From the NCBI GenBank assembly GCA_015062635.1, contig SUUF01000014.1, forward strand, positions 4,674-27,690: 23,017 nt of DNA, written 5' to 3'. This stretch comes from Coriobacteriaceae bacterium (GTDB lineage: Bacteria; Actinomycetota; Coriobacteriia; Coriobacteriales; Eggerthellaceae). Below, piece by piece: positions 1-6,314 of the stretch. How positions within the stretch are numbered: position 1 is the first letter of the stretch; each line of letters starts with the position of its first letter. The position numbers were made by a program, and so were the translations under genes. The notes beneath the pieces are model-generated. The model saw nothing but the letters and a program-made list of their open reading frames with translations, did not search any database and was not told the DNA's origin.

Positions 1-566
1 CCCCACAGCTCGGGCCAGGGCGTCACCGGGTCCGGCGTGCAGTCGTGCGGACCTATCATCTTCTCCATCCAGAGCATGCTGTACCAGTTCCCCAACTTGA
101 AACCGCAATTGTGGAAGGTGCCGACGTCGGCGTACCCCATCTTCGCATGGAAGGTCACGCTCGCGTTCGACAGGTAGGGGTCGTCCGTGCGTTCGGTGCA
201 GGCGATGCAGGCGTTCAGGTTGCGGATGCCCATGAGTTGCAAGATGCGTTCGAGCTCGGAGTAGAGCGCGGTTCCCAGCCCGCGTCCGCGCAGGTCGCGA
301 TCGAGGTAGATGGAGGTTTCAACCGACCAGTCGTATGCCGCGCGCCCCTTGAAGGTGTTCGCGTAGGCATAGCCGACCACGCCGTCTGGTCCTTCCGCGA
401 CAAGCCAGGGGTACTTCGCCGTCGTGCGGACGATGCGCTGGCGGAACTCGTCAATCGTGGGAACCGCGACCTCGAAGGTGATGGCGGTTTCCCGAACATA
501 GGGTGCATATATGGCGAGCATCGCCTCGGCATCGGCGACGGTGGCGGGTCGAATCGCGAATTCCAT
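1..566 (-). CDS. GNAT N-acetyltransferase, phosphinothricin acetyltransferase-like (partial, 3' end outside window)
   Basis: The frame is open from an ATG at 566 to the window edge, giving 188 visible residues; the C-terminus is missing. The acetyl-CoA-binding motif RGRGLGTALY lies at about residues 93-102, preceded by AYDWSVETSIYL, and the C-terminal part holds FHAKMGY and GFKLGNWYSMLWMEK. This block order is typical of the PAT/Bar-like branch of the GNAT family, which transfers acetyl from acetyl-CoA to small amines or amino-acid analogues. The true substrate cannot be read from sequence; chromosomal members often act on amino-acid derivatives such as methionine sulfoximine. The ATG at 566 is preceded on its own strand by an AGGT-type site. 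It is divergent from the membrane protein starting at 744. The family call is solid, the substrate open. Confidence 0.9.
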   Translation of the reverse strand, partial: MEFAIRPATVADAEAMLAIYAPYVRETAITFEVAVPTIDEFRQRIVRTTAKYPWLVAEGPDGVVGYAYANTFKGRAAYDWSVETSIYLDRDLRGRGLGTALYSELERILQLMGIRNLNACIACTERTDDPYLSNASVTFHAKMGYADVGTFHNCGFKLGNWYSMLWMEKMIGPHDCTPDPVTPWPELW

Positions 567-592
567 AGGATACCTCGTTTCTCGGAATTCCC

Positions 593-616
593 ACTATAGC
601 GGAAACGCGTGCGTTT
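593..616 (-). promoter_or_regulatory. Putative promoter and dyad upstream of the acetyltransferase gene
   Basis: Reading on the minus strand, TATAGT (598 to 593) is a good -10 hexamer 26 bases upstream of the ATG at 566. No clear -35 is visible. Immediately upstream, in the spacer, is the dyad AAACGC-GT-GCGTTT (603-616), with perfect 6-bp arms. Its placement between -10 and -35 is where a repressor would sit. The arms resemble half-sites of LacI-family operators, but no regulator gene is nearby. Inference only. Confidence 0.35.
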
Positions 617-728
617 GCCGTGGGGCGCCGGTAGTCATGGGCGTTTCCATAACTTCTCGCGAAGTGCCGTCGCATCTCGTGCGTGTCATCTGGAACTGCG
701 GTGATTTTTCCCCGCATGGCGTTTGTGC

Positions 729-737
729 TGGTATCCT
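729..737 (+). promoter_or_regulatory. Extended -10 promoter for a probably leaderless transcript
   Basis: TGGTATCCT reads as an extended -10 element (TG, one base, then hexamer TATCCT at 732-737). Transcription would start about six bases later, at or next to the ATG at 744. No Shine-Dalgarno precedes either candidate ATG (738 or 744), which fits a leaderless mRNA. There is no convincing -35. Confidence 0.4.
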
Positions 738-743
738 ATGCGC

Positions 744-1496
744 ATGGTCACCGAGGGCAACACGAAGCAGAAACGGGGTACGGGCGCGAAGCTCGCCCTT
801 CATTCTCCGTCTGCCATCCGCTTGCTGAAGTCGCAGCCCGCGCCGACGACCGAGCCGCTCGACCCGCGCGAATTCCTGCACACTGAAGCGCATATCCGCC
901 GCCGTGTGTACATCGCCGCGGCGATCGTGGTGATCGCGCTTGCCGCGACGCTCATCGCGGGAACGGCGACCGGTATCGTGTCGGGGCCGAACCTCGTGGC
1001 TCCCGCGCAAACGCAGACCTCGGCGCTCACCACCCATGGCTTCCTCGAGTTCAGCGTGATGGCCGATGGCTGGGATGCGGAAACCTCGACCTGCCCGATT
1101 GCGCGCCTGCGTCCGGAGGATTCCGAGGAATATACGGTATGCCGGGCGGTGCCCGCGAACACGCGTGACATCATCGAACTCGATGAAGGACGCTATTACC
1201 TCAGCTGGATCACGCCGGTCGATGCCGATGGCACGCTCTACATCCCGCCGGAAGGGGAGACGCTCGTCAACATTCAGGCTGGCCATACCATCACGCGCCC
1301 GGCTACGTTCACGCGCGTGCCGGTGGTCGAGTCGACGTTCGGCGACTATGCAGCCACGATCGACATCGTGTGGGAGGCCATGGCCCATGGCGACGAGACC
1401 CTTACCGGCGAGGCGGGCGAGGCGTTCATGCGCAAGCTGCAGGAGAATGCCAATGAGGCCCCCAACTTCTTCATCTACGTGCCCGAAGAGTATTAA
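744..1496 (+). CDS. Membrane-anchored protein of unknown function
   Basis: I do not recognise this 250-residue protein. It has a basic cytoplasmic N-terminus of about 50 residues, rich in K, R and P. One hydrophobic segment follows at about residues 55-80 (VYIAAAIVVIALAATLIAG). The remaining ~170 residues are acidic and probably extracytoplasmic, with only two cysteines (in STCPIARL and TVCRAV) that could form a disulfide. The topology is therefore a type II signal anchor with an exported domain. I chose ATG 744 over ATG 738 because an extended -10 ends at 737, which would place the transcript 5' end at 744. It converges on the larE gene, whose stop is at 1544. Being a real gene is well supported by its length and sensible topology; the function is unknown. 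Confidence 0.7.
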   Translation: MVTEGNTKQKRGTGAKLALHSPSAIRLLKSQPAPTTEPLDPREFLHTEAHIRRRVYIAAAIVVIALAATLIAGTATGIVSGPNLVAPAQTQTSALTTHGFLEFSVMADGWDAETSTCPIARLRPEDSEEYTVCRAVPANTRDIIELDEGRYYLSWITPVDADGTLYIPPEGETLVNIQAGHTITRPATFTRVPVVESTFGDYAATIDIVWEAMAHGDETLTGEAGEAFMRKLQENANEAPNFFIYVPEEY

Positions 1497-1543
1497 GCGC
1501 CGGTCTGGGCGAGGGGTATCCGGTTCCAGCGGCTGCCGCTCCG

Positions 1544-2356
1544 TTAAATATCGAGCATCTCGTTCATGCTGCCCATGCGGTATCCCGTGAGGTCGACCGT
1601 CACGTATTGGAAACCCAGGACCTTCAGGCGATGGATGATCTCGCCGCGCAGGGGTTCGGCGACGAGCTCGGGCACACGATGCGGCGCCACCTCGATGCGC
1701 GCGAGCTTTCCGTGGATGCGCACGCGCACCTGGTCGAACCCGTATTCACGCAGATATGCTTCGGCCGCGCCCACCATGGCGAGGCCTTCGTCGGTGATGA
1801 GCTCTCCGTAGGCGAACCGGCTCGCGAGGCAGGCGGCCGATGGCTTGCTCGCCGTGGGAAGTCCCAGTTGCGTCGAGAATTCGCGGATCTCCTGCTTCGT
1901 GAACCCGGCCTCCAGCAAGGGGCTCTTCACGCCGAGCTCGCGGATGGCGCGGGTGCCGGGGCGGTAGTCGTCCTGGTCGTCGACGTTGGAGCCTTCGGCC
2001 ACGAAGGGGATGCCGCGTTCCTGCGCGAGGCCGAGGACCTTGCCGAAGATGCCGTTCTTGCACAGGTAGCAGCGGTCGGGCGGATTCTCACGGAACCCGG
2101 GGATGTCCAGCTCGTTGAAGGATGCCACCACGTGCTCGATTCCCCGCTCCTCGCAGAAGGCGCGGCACGCATCGAGCTCGCTTTCGGGAAGCGTGTGCGA
2201 GGCGACGGTGATGGCGATGGCATCGCGTCCAAGCGTCTTATGTGCGACGGCGAGCAGCAGCGTGGAATCGACGCCTCCGGAAAACGCCACGGCAACCCGT
2301 CCCAGGTTGCGCAGGGAGTCTTCGAGTTTCTGGATCTTCTCGTTCAGTGTGGCCAT
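1544..2356 (-). CDS. larE: LarE-type ATP-dependent sacrificial sulfur transferase
   Basis: This 270-residue PP-loop protein has the ATP-pyrophosphatase signature SGGVDS at 26-31, then DDYRPGTRAIRELGVKSPLLEAGFTK and KPSAACLASRFAYGE. These are the landmarks of LarE, which adenylates the carboxylates of the pyridinium dicarboxylate precursor and inserts sulfur to build the nickel-pincer cofactor of lactate racemase and its relatives. The sacrificial cysteine of the lactobacillar enzyme corresponds to C176 here. C96 and C99 (DRCYLCK) are also present. This three-cysteine pattern fits the LarE subtype reported to bind a [4Fe-4S] cluster and act catalytically; that assignment is inference. No larA, larB or larC lies in the window. 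A strong RBS (AGGAAAG) precedes the ATG at 2356. It lies downstream of the DUF1846 gene on the same strand, separated by a hairpin. Confidence 0.9.
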   Translation of the reverse strand: MATLNEKIQKLEDSLRNLGRVAVAFSGGVDSTLLLAVAHKTLGRDAIAITVASHTLPESELDACRAFCEERGIEHVVASFNELDIPGFRENPPDRCYLCKNGIFGKVLGLAQERGIPFVAEGSNVDDQDDYRPGTRAIRELGVKSPLLEAGFTKQEIREFSTQLGLPTASKPSAACLASRFAYGELITDEGLAMVGAAEAYLREYGFDQVRVRIHGKLARIEVAPHRVPELVAEPLRGEIIHRLKVLGFQYVTVDLTGYRMGSMNEMLDI

Positions 2357-2426
2357 GACCGTGCTTTCCTAGTCTTTCACTTGGAATAGATGATAACTCA
2401 TTGCGCGAAGGACATCTGAGACGAGA

Positions 2427-2459
2427 GGCATGGGTGGGGCGTTCTGCCCCACCCATGCC
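2427..2459 (-). terminator. Hairpin terminator after the DUF1846 gene
   Basis: A perfect 14-bp inverted repeat (GGCATGGGTGGGGC / GCCCCACCCATGCC) with a 5-base loop begins two bases beyond the stop codon of the DUF1846 gene. No real U-tract follows on the minus strand, so termination efficiency is uncertain; larE could still receive read-through. Confidence 0.65.
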
Positions 2460-2460
2460 G

Positions 2461-3939
2461 TTACTTGTGGTAGTAGCGGTGCGATTCGTATTTCGGTTCG
2501 CAGCAGACGTTAATGCCGAGCGTGCGGTAGAGCTTCTCGTCGGTGCTCGAGATGATCACCGAGAAGAACGCGTCGCAGCCGCGCAGGTCCTCGAGATGCT
2601 CGATGAGTTTCGCGGCGTCGGCGTTCGTCGCGCTCGTTGCCGAGAGCGCGATGAGCGTCTCATCGGAGTGCAGGCGCGGATTGCGGCTGTGCAACTTCAC
2701 GGACTTCAGGCGCGTGATGGGCTCGATGGCGTCGTCGGAAATGACGTCGATGTCCTCGACCCCCGCCACGGCCTTCAACGCGTTCATCATCAGCGACGAC
2801 GCGCAGCCGAGGAGCGGCGAGGTCTTGCCGGTGACCACGCGCCCGTCGGGCAGCACCATGGCCGCTGCCGGTGCACCGGTGGTCTCCTCCTTCAGCAGCG
2901 CGGCGCTGCGCGCGGGCGAGTAGTTCTTGTCGATGCCGGCTTGGTTCATCAGGAGCTTCAGCTTATCGACCATCTCCTGGCCTATGCCCGTGCGCTTTGC
3001 CTCCACGGCGGTGCGGAAGTAACGGCGCACGATCTCCATCTTGGCGGCATCGCACACCACCTCGTCGTCGAAGATGGCGTTGCCCGCCATGTTCACACCC
3101 ATGTCGGTGGGGCTGTTGTACGGGCTCTCGCCCAAGATCTTCTCCATCATCGCCTTCAAGACGGGGAAGATCTCGATGTCGCGGTTGTAGTTCACCGTGG
3201 TCTCGCCATAGGCTTCCAAGTGGAAGGGGTCGATGGCATTGGCGTCGTCGAGGTCGACCGTCGCCGCCTCGTAGGCGATGTTCACCGGATGCTTGAGCGG
3301 CAGGTTCCAGATGGGGAAGGTCTCCCATTTCGCGTAGCCGGCCTTCACGCCGCGCTTGTTTTCGTGGTAGAGCTGGCTGAGGCAGGTCGCCATCTTGCCG
3401 GAACCGGGGCCGGGGGCGGTGATGACCACGAGCGGACGCGTGGTCTCGATGTAATCGTTCTTGCCGTAACCCTCGTCGCTCACGATATGCTCGATGTCGT
3501 TCGGGTAGTTCGCGATGGGGTAGTGCAGGTAGCTCTTGATGCCGAGGTTCTTCAGGCGGTCGCGGAAGGCGGCGGCATCGGGCTGGCCGGTGTAATGCGT
3601 GATGGTGACGCCGCCGACATAGAAGCCCATGGCCATGAAATTGTCCATCAGTCGCAGCAGGTCCTCGTCATAGGTGATGCCGAGGTCGGAGCGGATCTTG
3701 CCCTTCTCGATGTCGGCTGCGTTGATGACGAGGATGATCTCGACGTCTTCGGCCATGCTCTTGAGCATGCTGATTTTCGTGTCGGGCGCGAACCCGGGCA
3801 GCACGCGTGCCGCATGGTAATCGTCGAACAGCTTCCCGCCGAATTCGAGGTAGAGCTTTCCGCCGAACTGCTCGATCCGCTCGCGGATGTGCTCGGCTTG
3901 AAGCTCGATGTACTTCTGGTTGTCGAACCCGATTTGCAT
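2461..3939 (-). CDS. DUF1846 domain-containing protein
   Basis: This 492-residue protein matches the DUF1846 family in length and style throughout, for example the N-terminal block IGFDNQKYIELQAEHIRERI and the central TTRPLVVITAPGPGSGK. The APGPGSGK stretch (about 175-182) looks like a nucleotide-binding P-loop. It is followed by MATCLSQLYHE and by a conserved block containing VNYNRDIEIFPVL and SPTDMGVNMAG. To my knowledge the biochemical role of the family is not settled, so I give no function. It is predicted cytosolic, with no signal peptide or membrane helix. The ATG at 3939 is preceded on its strand by AAAGGGG. It is divergent from the flavin-oxidase gene at 4057 and is followed by a strong hairpin. 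Confidence 0.88.
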   Translation of the reverse strand: MQIGFDNQKYIELQAEHIRERIEQFGGKLYLEFGGKLFDDYHAARVLPGFAPDTKISMLKSMAEDVEIILVINAADIEKGKIRSDLGITYDEDLLRLMDNFMAMGFYVGGVTITHYTGQPDAAAFRDRLKNLGIKSYLHYPIANYPNDIEHIVSDEGYGKNDYIETTRPLVVITAPGPGSGKMATCLSQLYHENKRGVKAGYAKWETFPIWNLPLKHPVNIAYEAATVDLDDANAIDPFHLEAYGETTVNYNRDIEIFPVLKAMMEKILGESPYNSPTDMGVNMAGNAIFDDEVVCDAAKMEIVRRYFRTAVEAKRTGIGQEMVDKLKLLMNQAGIDKNYSPARSAALLKEETTGAPAAAMVLPDGRVVTGKTSPLLGCASSLMMNALKAVAGVEDIDVISDDAIEPITRLKSVKLHSRNPRLHSDETLIALSATSATNADAAKLIEHLEDLRGCDAFFSVIISSTDEKLYRTLGINVCCEPKYESHRYYHK

Positions 3940-3998
3940 GGAGGCCCCTTTGCATCAATGCCGGAACTAACCCCATAATCCTACCGTTTTCAACGCCT

Positions 3999-4027
3999 TG
4001 CGTTGTCGGAAACTCGTGGAATAATCT
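3999..4027 (+). promoter_or_regulatory. Sigma-70-type promoter of the PNPOx-family gene
   Basis: TTGCGT (3999-4004), a 17-base spacer and TAATCT (4022-4027) form a reasonable -35/-10 pair. It ends 29 bases upstream of the ATG at 4057. Confidence 0.5.
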
Positions 4028-4056
4028 ACCCGAAACAAAACGTGGAAGGAGCATGC

Positions 4057-4530
4057 ATGTTCAGGGAGATGCGCCGCAAACGCCAGAAACTGGAAGACGC
4101 CGAAGCGCAGGCGGTGCTTGCTGCGGCCACGTCGGGCGTGTTATCGCTGGTGGGCGATGACGGCTACCCCTATGGCGTGCCGTTGAGCCATGCGTATGTG
4201 GATGGGCGGCTCGTGTTCCACGGGTCCATGAAGGGGCACAAGCTCGACGCGATGCGCGCGAACCCCAAGGCAAGCTATACCGTGGTGCAGCAAGACCAGG
4301 TGGTGCCCGAGGAATTCACGACGTATTTCCGCAGCGTCATCGCGTTCGGCCGCATGCGGGTGCTCGAAGGTGACGAGAAGCTTGCGGCGTTACGCCAGCT
4401 TGGCGACCGTTTCTGGCCGGGACATCCCGAGGAACGCGAAGCCGAGATCGCTCCGCGCCTCGACCATATGGTCGTGTTCGTGATGGACATCGAGCACATG
4501 ACCGGCAAGCAGGCCCGCGAATTGGCGTGA
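4057..4530 (+). CDS. Pyridoxamine 5'-phosphate oxidase family protein, NimA-like
   Basis: This 157-residue single-domain protein has the N-terminal MRRKRQKL block. It is followed by GVLSLVGDDGYPYGVPLSHAYVDGRLVFHGSMKGHKLDAM, typical of the split-barrel FMN-binding proteins of the NimA (5-nitroimidazole reductase) group. These use FMN or a related cofactor to reduce small molecules; the physiological substrate is usually unknown, and resemblance alone does not establish drug resistance. The ATG at 4057 sits 5 bases after AAGGAG (4046-4051), which decides the start over the longer in-frame TTG at 4003 and an out-of-frame ATG at 4053. It appears to be a single-gene unit and converges on the rsmJ-like gene. 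Confidence 0.88.
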   Translation: MFREMRRKRQKLEDAEAQAVLAAATSGVLSLVGDDGYPYGVPLSHAYVDGRLVFHGSMKGHKLDAMRANPKASYTVVQQDQVVPEEFTTYFRSVIAFGRMRVLEGDEKLAALRQLGDRFWPGHPEEREAEIAPRLDHMVVFVMDIEHMTGKQARELA

Positions 4531-4569
4531 TTACGGCGCGCTGCCGCCGATGCGGTGGGGTATCGGCCG

Positions 4570-5238
4570 CTAGGGAATGTAGACGTCGTAGCGGATGGTC
4601 TTGCCCTTCAGCGAATACGCGGGCTTCCGACTATCGAGGAATGGGCCCTTCAGCGGGCGCTTGACCACGATTTTGCGGGGTTGCGCGTCGAATGCGGCGC
4701 CGAGCAGCGCGCCTTCGTCGGCGCACGGGGATTCCAGCCGCTGGATCATCTGGAGCTTCTTCTTCGCGCGGGCATCGCCGTGCTTTGCGGGAAACATCGG
4801 GTCGAGCACGACGACGTCAGGGCGCGCATCGAGGCGGGGAAGCGACTCGATGCTATCCGCGGCGTGAAGCGACATCCTCGCGGCGGTCTCGGCAAGGGCG
4901 GGCGTTTGTGTGGCGCGCGTGAGCGCATCGTCGAGCAACGCCGCGATAACCGGGTCGCGCTCGAACATCACGACGGTGAACCCGGCGGCGGCCAGCAACA
5001 ACGCGTCTTCGCCGAGCCCTGCCGTGGCGTCGACGGCCACGGGCGACGCCACGCCTTTGACGCGCGCCGCCTTCACGAGCATCTCGCGCTGCACCACGCC
5101 TTGTTTCAGACGTGGCAGCATTCGCGTGAAATCGCCATACACCTCCATCGCGCCGTCCAAGAGCACAAGCCTTCCGCCCTTGCGCTCGAGCGCAAGGCCT
5201 GCTTCGCGTGCAAGCTGTTGAGCGGCGGTGAGTTCCAT
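4570..5238 (-). CDS. rsmJ: Class I SAM-dependent methyltransferase, RsmJ-like (16S rRNA guanine N2)
   Basis: The protein has 222 residues. The SAM-binding motif DATAGLGEDA is at 70-79, the acidic post-motif FERDP at 92-96, and the catalytic-region motif DPMFP at 146-150. KIVVKRPLKGP follows near the C-terminus. This combination is specific to the RsmJ (YhiQ, UPF0341) family, which in E. coli methylates G1516 of 16S rRNA. The family call is strong; the exact target base in this organism is inferred. The start lies only 7 bases after the stop of the sirtuin gene, so the two are almost certainly co-transcribed and translationally coupled. Its own Shine-Dalgarno would fall inside the end of the sirtuin gene. 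Confidence 0.88.
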   Translation of the reverse strand: MELTAAQQLAREAGLALERKGGRLVLLDGAMEVYGDFTRMLPRLKQGVVQREMLVKAARVKGVASPVAVDATAGLGEDALLLAAAGFTVVMFERDPVIAALLDDALTRATQTPALAETAARMSLHAADSIESLPRLDARPDVVVLDPMFPAKHGDARAKKKLQMIQRLESPCADEGALLGAAFDAQPRKIVVKRPLKGPFLDSRKPAYSLKGKTIRYDVYIP

Positions 5239-5245
5239 GTTCTGC

Positions 5246-5971
5246 TCACGCTTGGACGATGGCGTCCAGCACCTGGCCGATGGAATCGTGTATCACGAGG
5301 TTCGCGCGGTTGTCGCGGGGTGTGGCGTCGCGGTTGATGAGGACGAGTTTCTTGCCCCGGTAGTAATCGATGAGTCCCGCTGCCGGCCATACCACGAGCG
5401 AGGTGCCGCCGATGATGAGCACGTCGGCTGCGGCGATGGCGCGCACCGCCGCCTCGAGGACGTCTTGGTCGAGCCCTTCTTCGTAGAGCACGACGTCGGG
5501 GCGGACGATGCCGCCGCAGTCGCAACGGGGGATGCCGGTCGATGTCGCGACGAAATCGAGGCCGTAACGCTTGCCGCACCGCAGGCAGTAATGGCGCAGC
5601 ATCGAGCCATGCAGCTCCAAGACGTTCTCGTTGCCGGCCAGCTGGTGCAATCCGTCGATGTTCTGCGTGATGACGGCCTTCAGCTTGCCCTGCTTCTCGA
5701 GGGCCGCCAGCGCCTTGTGCGCGGCATTCGGCTGGGCGTCGGGGAATATCATGCGGTCGCGCAGGAACCGGTAGAATTCCTCGGGCTGCGCCTCGAAGAA
5801 GCTGTGCGACACGATGACCTCGGGCGGATAGTCGTATTGCTGGTTGAACAGGCCATCCGTGCTGCGGAAATCGGGAATGCCGCTTTCGGTGGACACCCCG
5901 GCGCCTCCGAAGAACACGATGTTGCCGCTCTCGTCAATCCAGGTTTTCAGCTGCTCCCATTCCGGTTTCAT
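5246..5971 (-). CDS. cobB: NAD-dependent protein deacylase, sirtuin (Sir2/CobB family)
   Basis: This 241-residue sirtuin has the NAD-binding motif GAGVSTESGIPDFR (23-36), TQNIDGLH (102-109) and the catalytic histidine in HGS at 121. The structural zinc site is formed by C129, C132, C150 and C152 (CLRC ... CDC). The C-terminal Rossmann motif GGTSLVVWPAAGL is present. Sirtuins remove acetyl or other acyl groups from lysine using NAD. The ATG at 5971 has a good GAGGGG site about 8 bases upstream; the longer in-frame start at 6004 lacks one. It is first gene of a two-gene unit with the rsmJ-like gene and divergent from the metal-efflux operon. In an acetate-producing organism it would reverse acetyl-phosphate-driven acetylation, which is inference. 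Confidence 0.93.
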   Translation of the reverse strand: MKPEWEQLKTWIDESGNIVFFGGAGVSTESGIPDFRSTDGLFNQQYDYPPEVIVSHSFFEAQPEEFYRFLRDRMIFPDAQPNAAHKALAALEKQGKLKAVITQNIDGLHQLAGNENVLELHGSMLRHYCLRCGKRYGLDFVATSTGIPRCDCGGIVRPDVVLYEEGLDQDVLEAAVRAIAAADVLIIGGTSLVVWPAAGLIDYYRGKKLVLINRDATPRDNRANLVIHDSIGQVLDAIVQA

Positions 5972-6021
5972 GCACGTCACCCCTCTATTCACAACGTTTG
6001 CCATGAATTCGCATCAAGTGG

Positions 6022-6049
6022 TTGACACCATGATAAAACGGCCTATACT
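6022..6049 (+). promoter_or_regulatory. Strong sigma-70 promoter of the HMA/P-type ATPase operon
   Basis: TTGACA (6022-6027), a 16-base spacer and TATACT (6044-6049) form the best consensus promoter in the window. It lies about 50 bases upstream of the ATG at 6099, directly followed by an ArsR/SmtB-like dyad. Confidence 0.8.
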
Positions 6050-6064
6050 TTTTCTCAAATAAAC

Positions 6065-6084
6065 ATATGCACAAATGCTCATAT
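6065..6084. promoter_or_regulatory. Putative ArsR/SmtB-family metal-sensor operator
   Basis: ATATGCACAAATGCTCATAT is an interrupted dyad (ATATGnnCAnnTGnnCATAT). It closely resembles the site ATATGAACAAATATTCATAT associated with ArsR/SmtB-type zinc and cadmium sensors such as CadC, CzrA and ZiaR. It begins 15 bases after the -10, near the transcription start, where bound repressor would block RNA polymerase. The cognate regulator gene is not in the window. Confidence 0.6.
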
Positions 6085-6098
6085 ATTAAGGGGATGCA

Positions 6099-6314
6099 AT
6101 GACGAAGACGTATAAGGCCGAAATCGGCTGTGCGGATTGCGCGGCGAAGATGGAAGATGCCATTGCCAAGCTCGATGGCGTCGAGAAGATCCGCGTGAAC
6201 TTCATGACCCAGAAGGTGAAGCTGACGGCCGATGATGCCCGCTTCGATTCCATCGTGGACGAAGCCGAGCGCATCGCCCGCCGCATCGAGCCGGAGTTCG
6301 CGCTTGCTCGCTAA
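6099..6314 (+). CDS. Free-standing heavy-metal-associated (HMA) domain protein
   Basis: This 71-residue protein is a single HMA ferredoxin-like fold. The metal-binding motif is GCADCAAKM with C11 and C14, followed by VEKIRVNFMTQKVKLTAD. The usual GMxCxxC methionine is absent, as in HMA domains from Zn/Cd transporters rather than copper chaperones. It is probably the detached N-terminal metal-binding domain, or a metallochaperone, for the ATPase encoded next. The RBS AAGGGG (6088-6093) lies 5 bases before the ATG. The downstream gene starts 11 bases before this stop codon, so the two are translationally coupled. Confidence 0.9.
   Translation: MTKTYKAEIGCADCAAKMEDAIAKLDGVEKIRVNFMTQKVKLTADDARFDSIVDEAERIARRIEPEFALAR

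Noticed and set aside
45..599. Plus-strand frame of 184 codons at the left edge
   Set aside because: It lies opposite the GNAT acetyltransferase, whose minus-strand translation has the acetyl-CoA motif. The plus-strand product is a shadow.
2401..3978. 525-codon plus-strand open frame opposite the DUF1846 gene
   Set aside because: It is an antisense shadow with biased His/Val/Arg composition, no start signal and no recognisable fold. The minus-strand protein is clearly the gene.
3940..4000. Promoter for the DUF1846 gene on the minus strand
   Set aside because: TAGGAT and TTGAAA elements exist but at incompatible spacing; no pair was good enough to annotate.
4531..4569. Possible terminator between the PNPOx gene and the rsmJ-like gene
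   Set aside because: Only short, weak complementary stretches are present; no convincing stem or U-tract on either strand.
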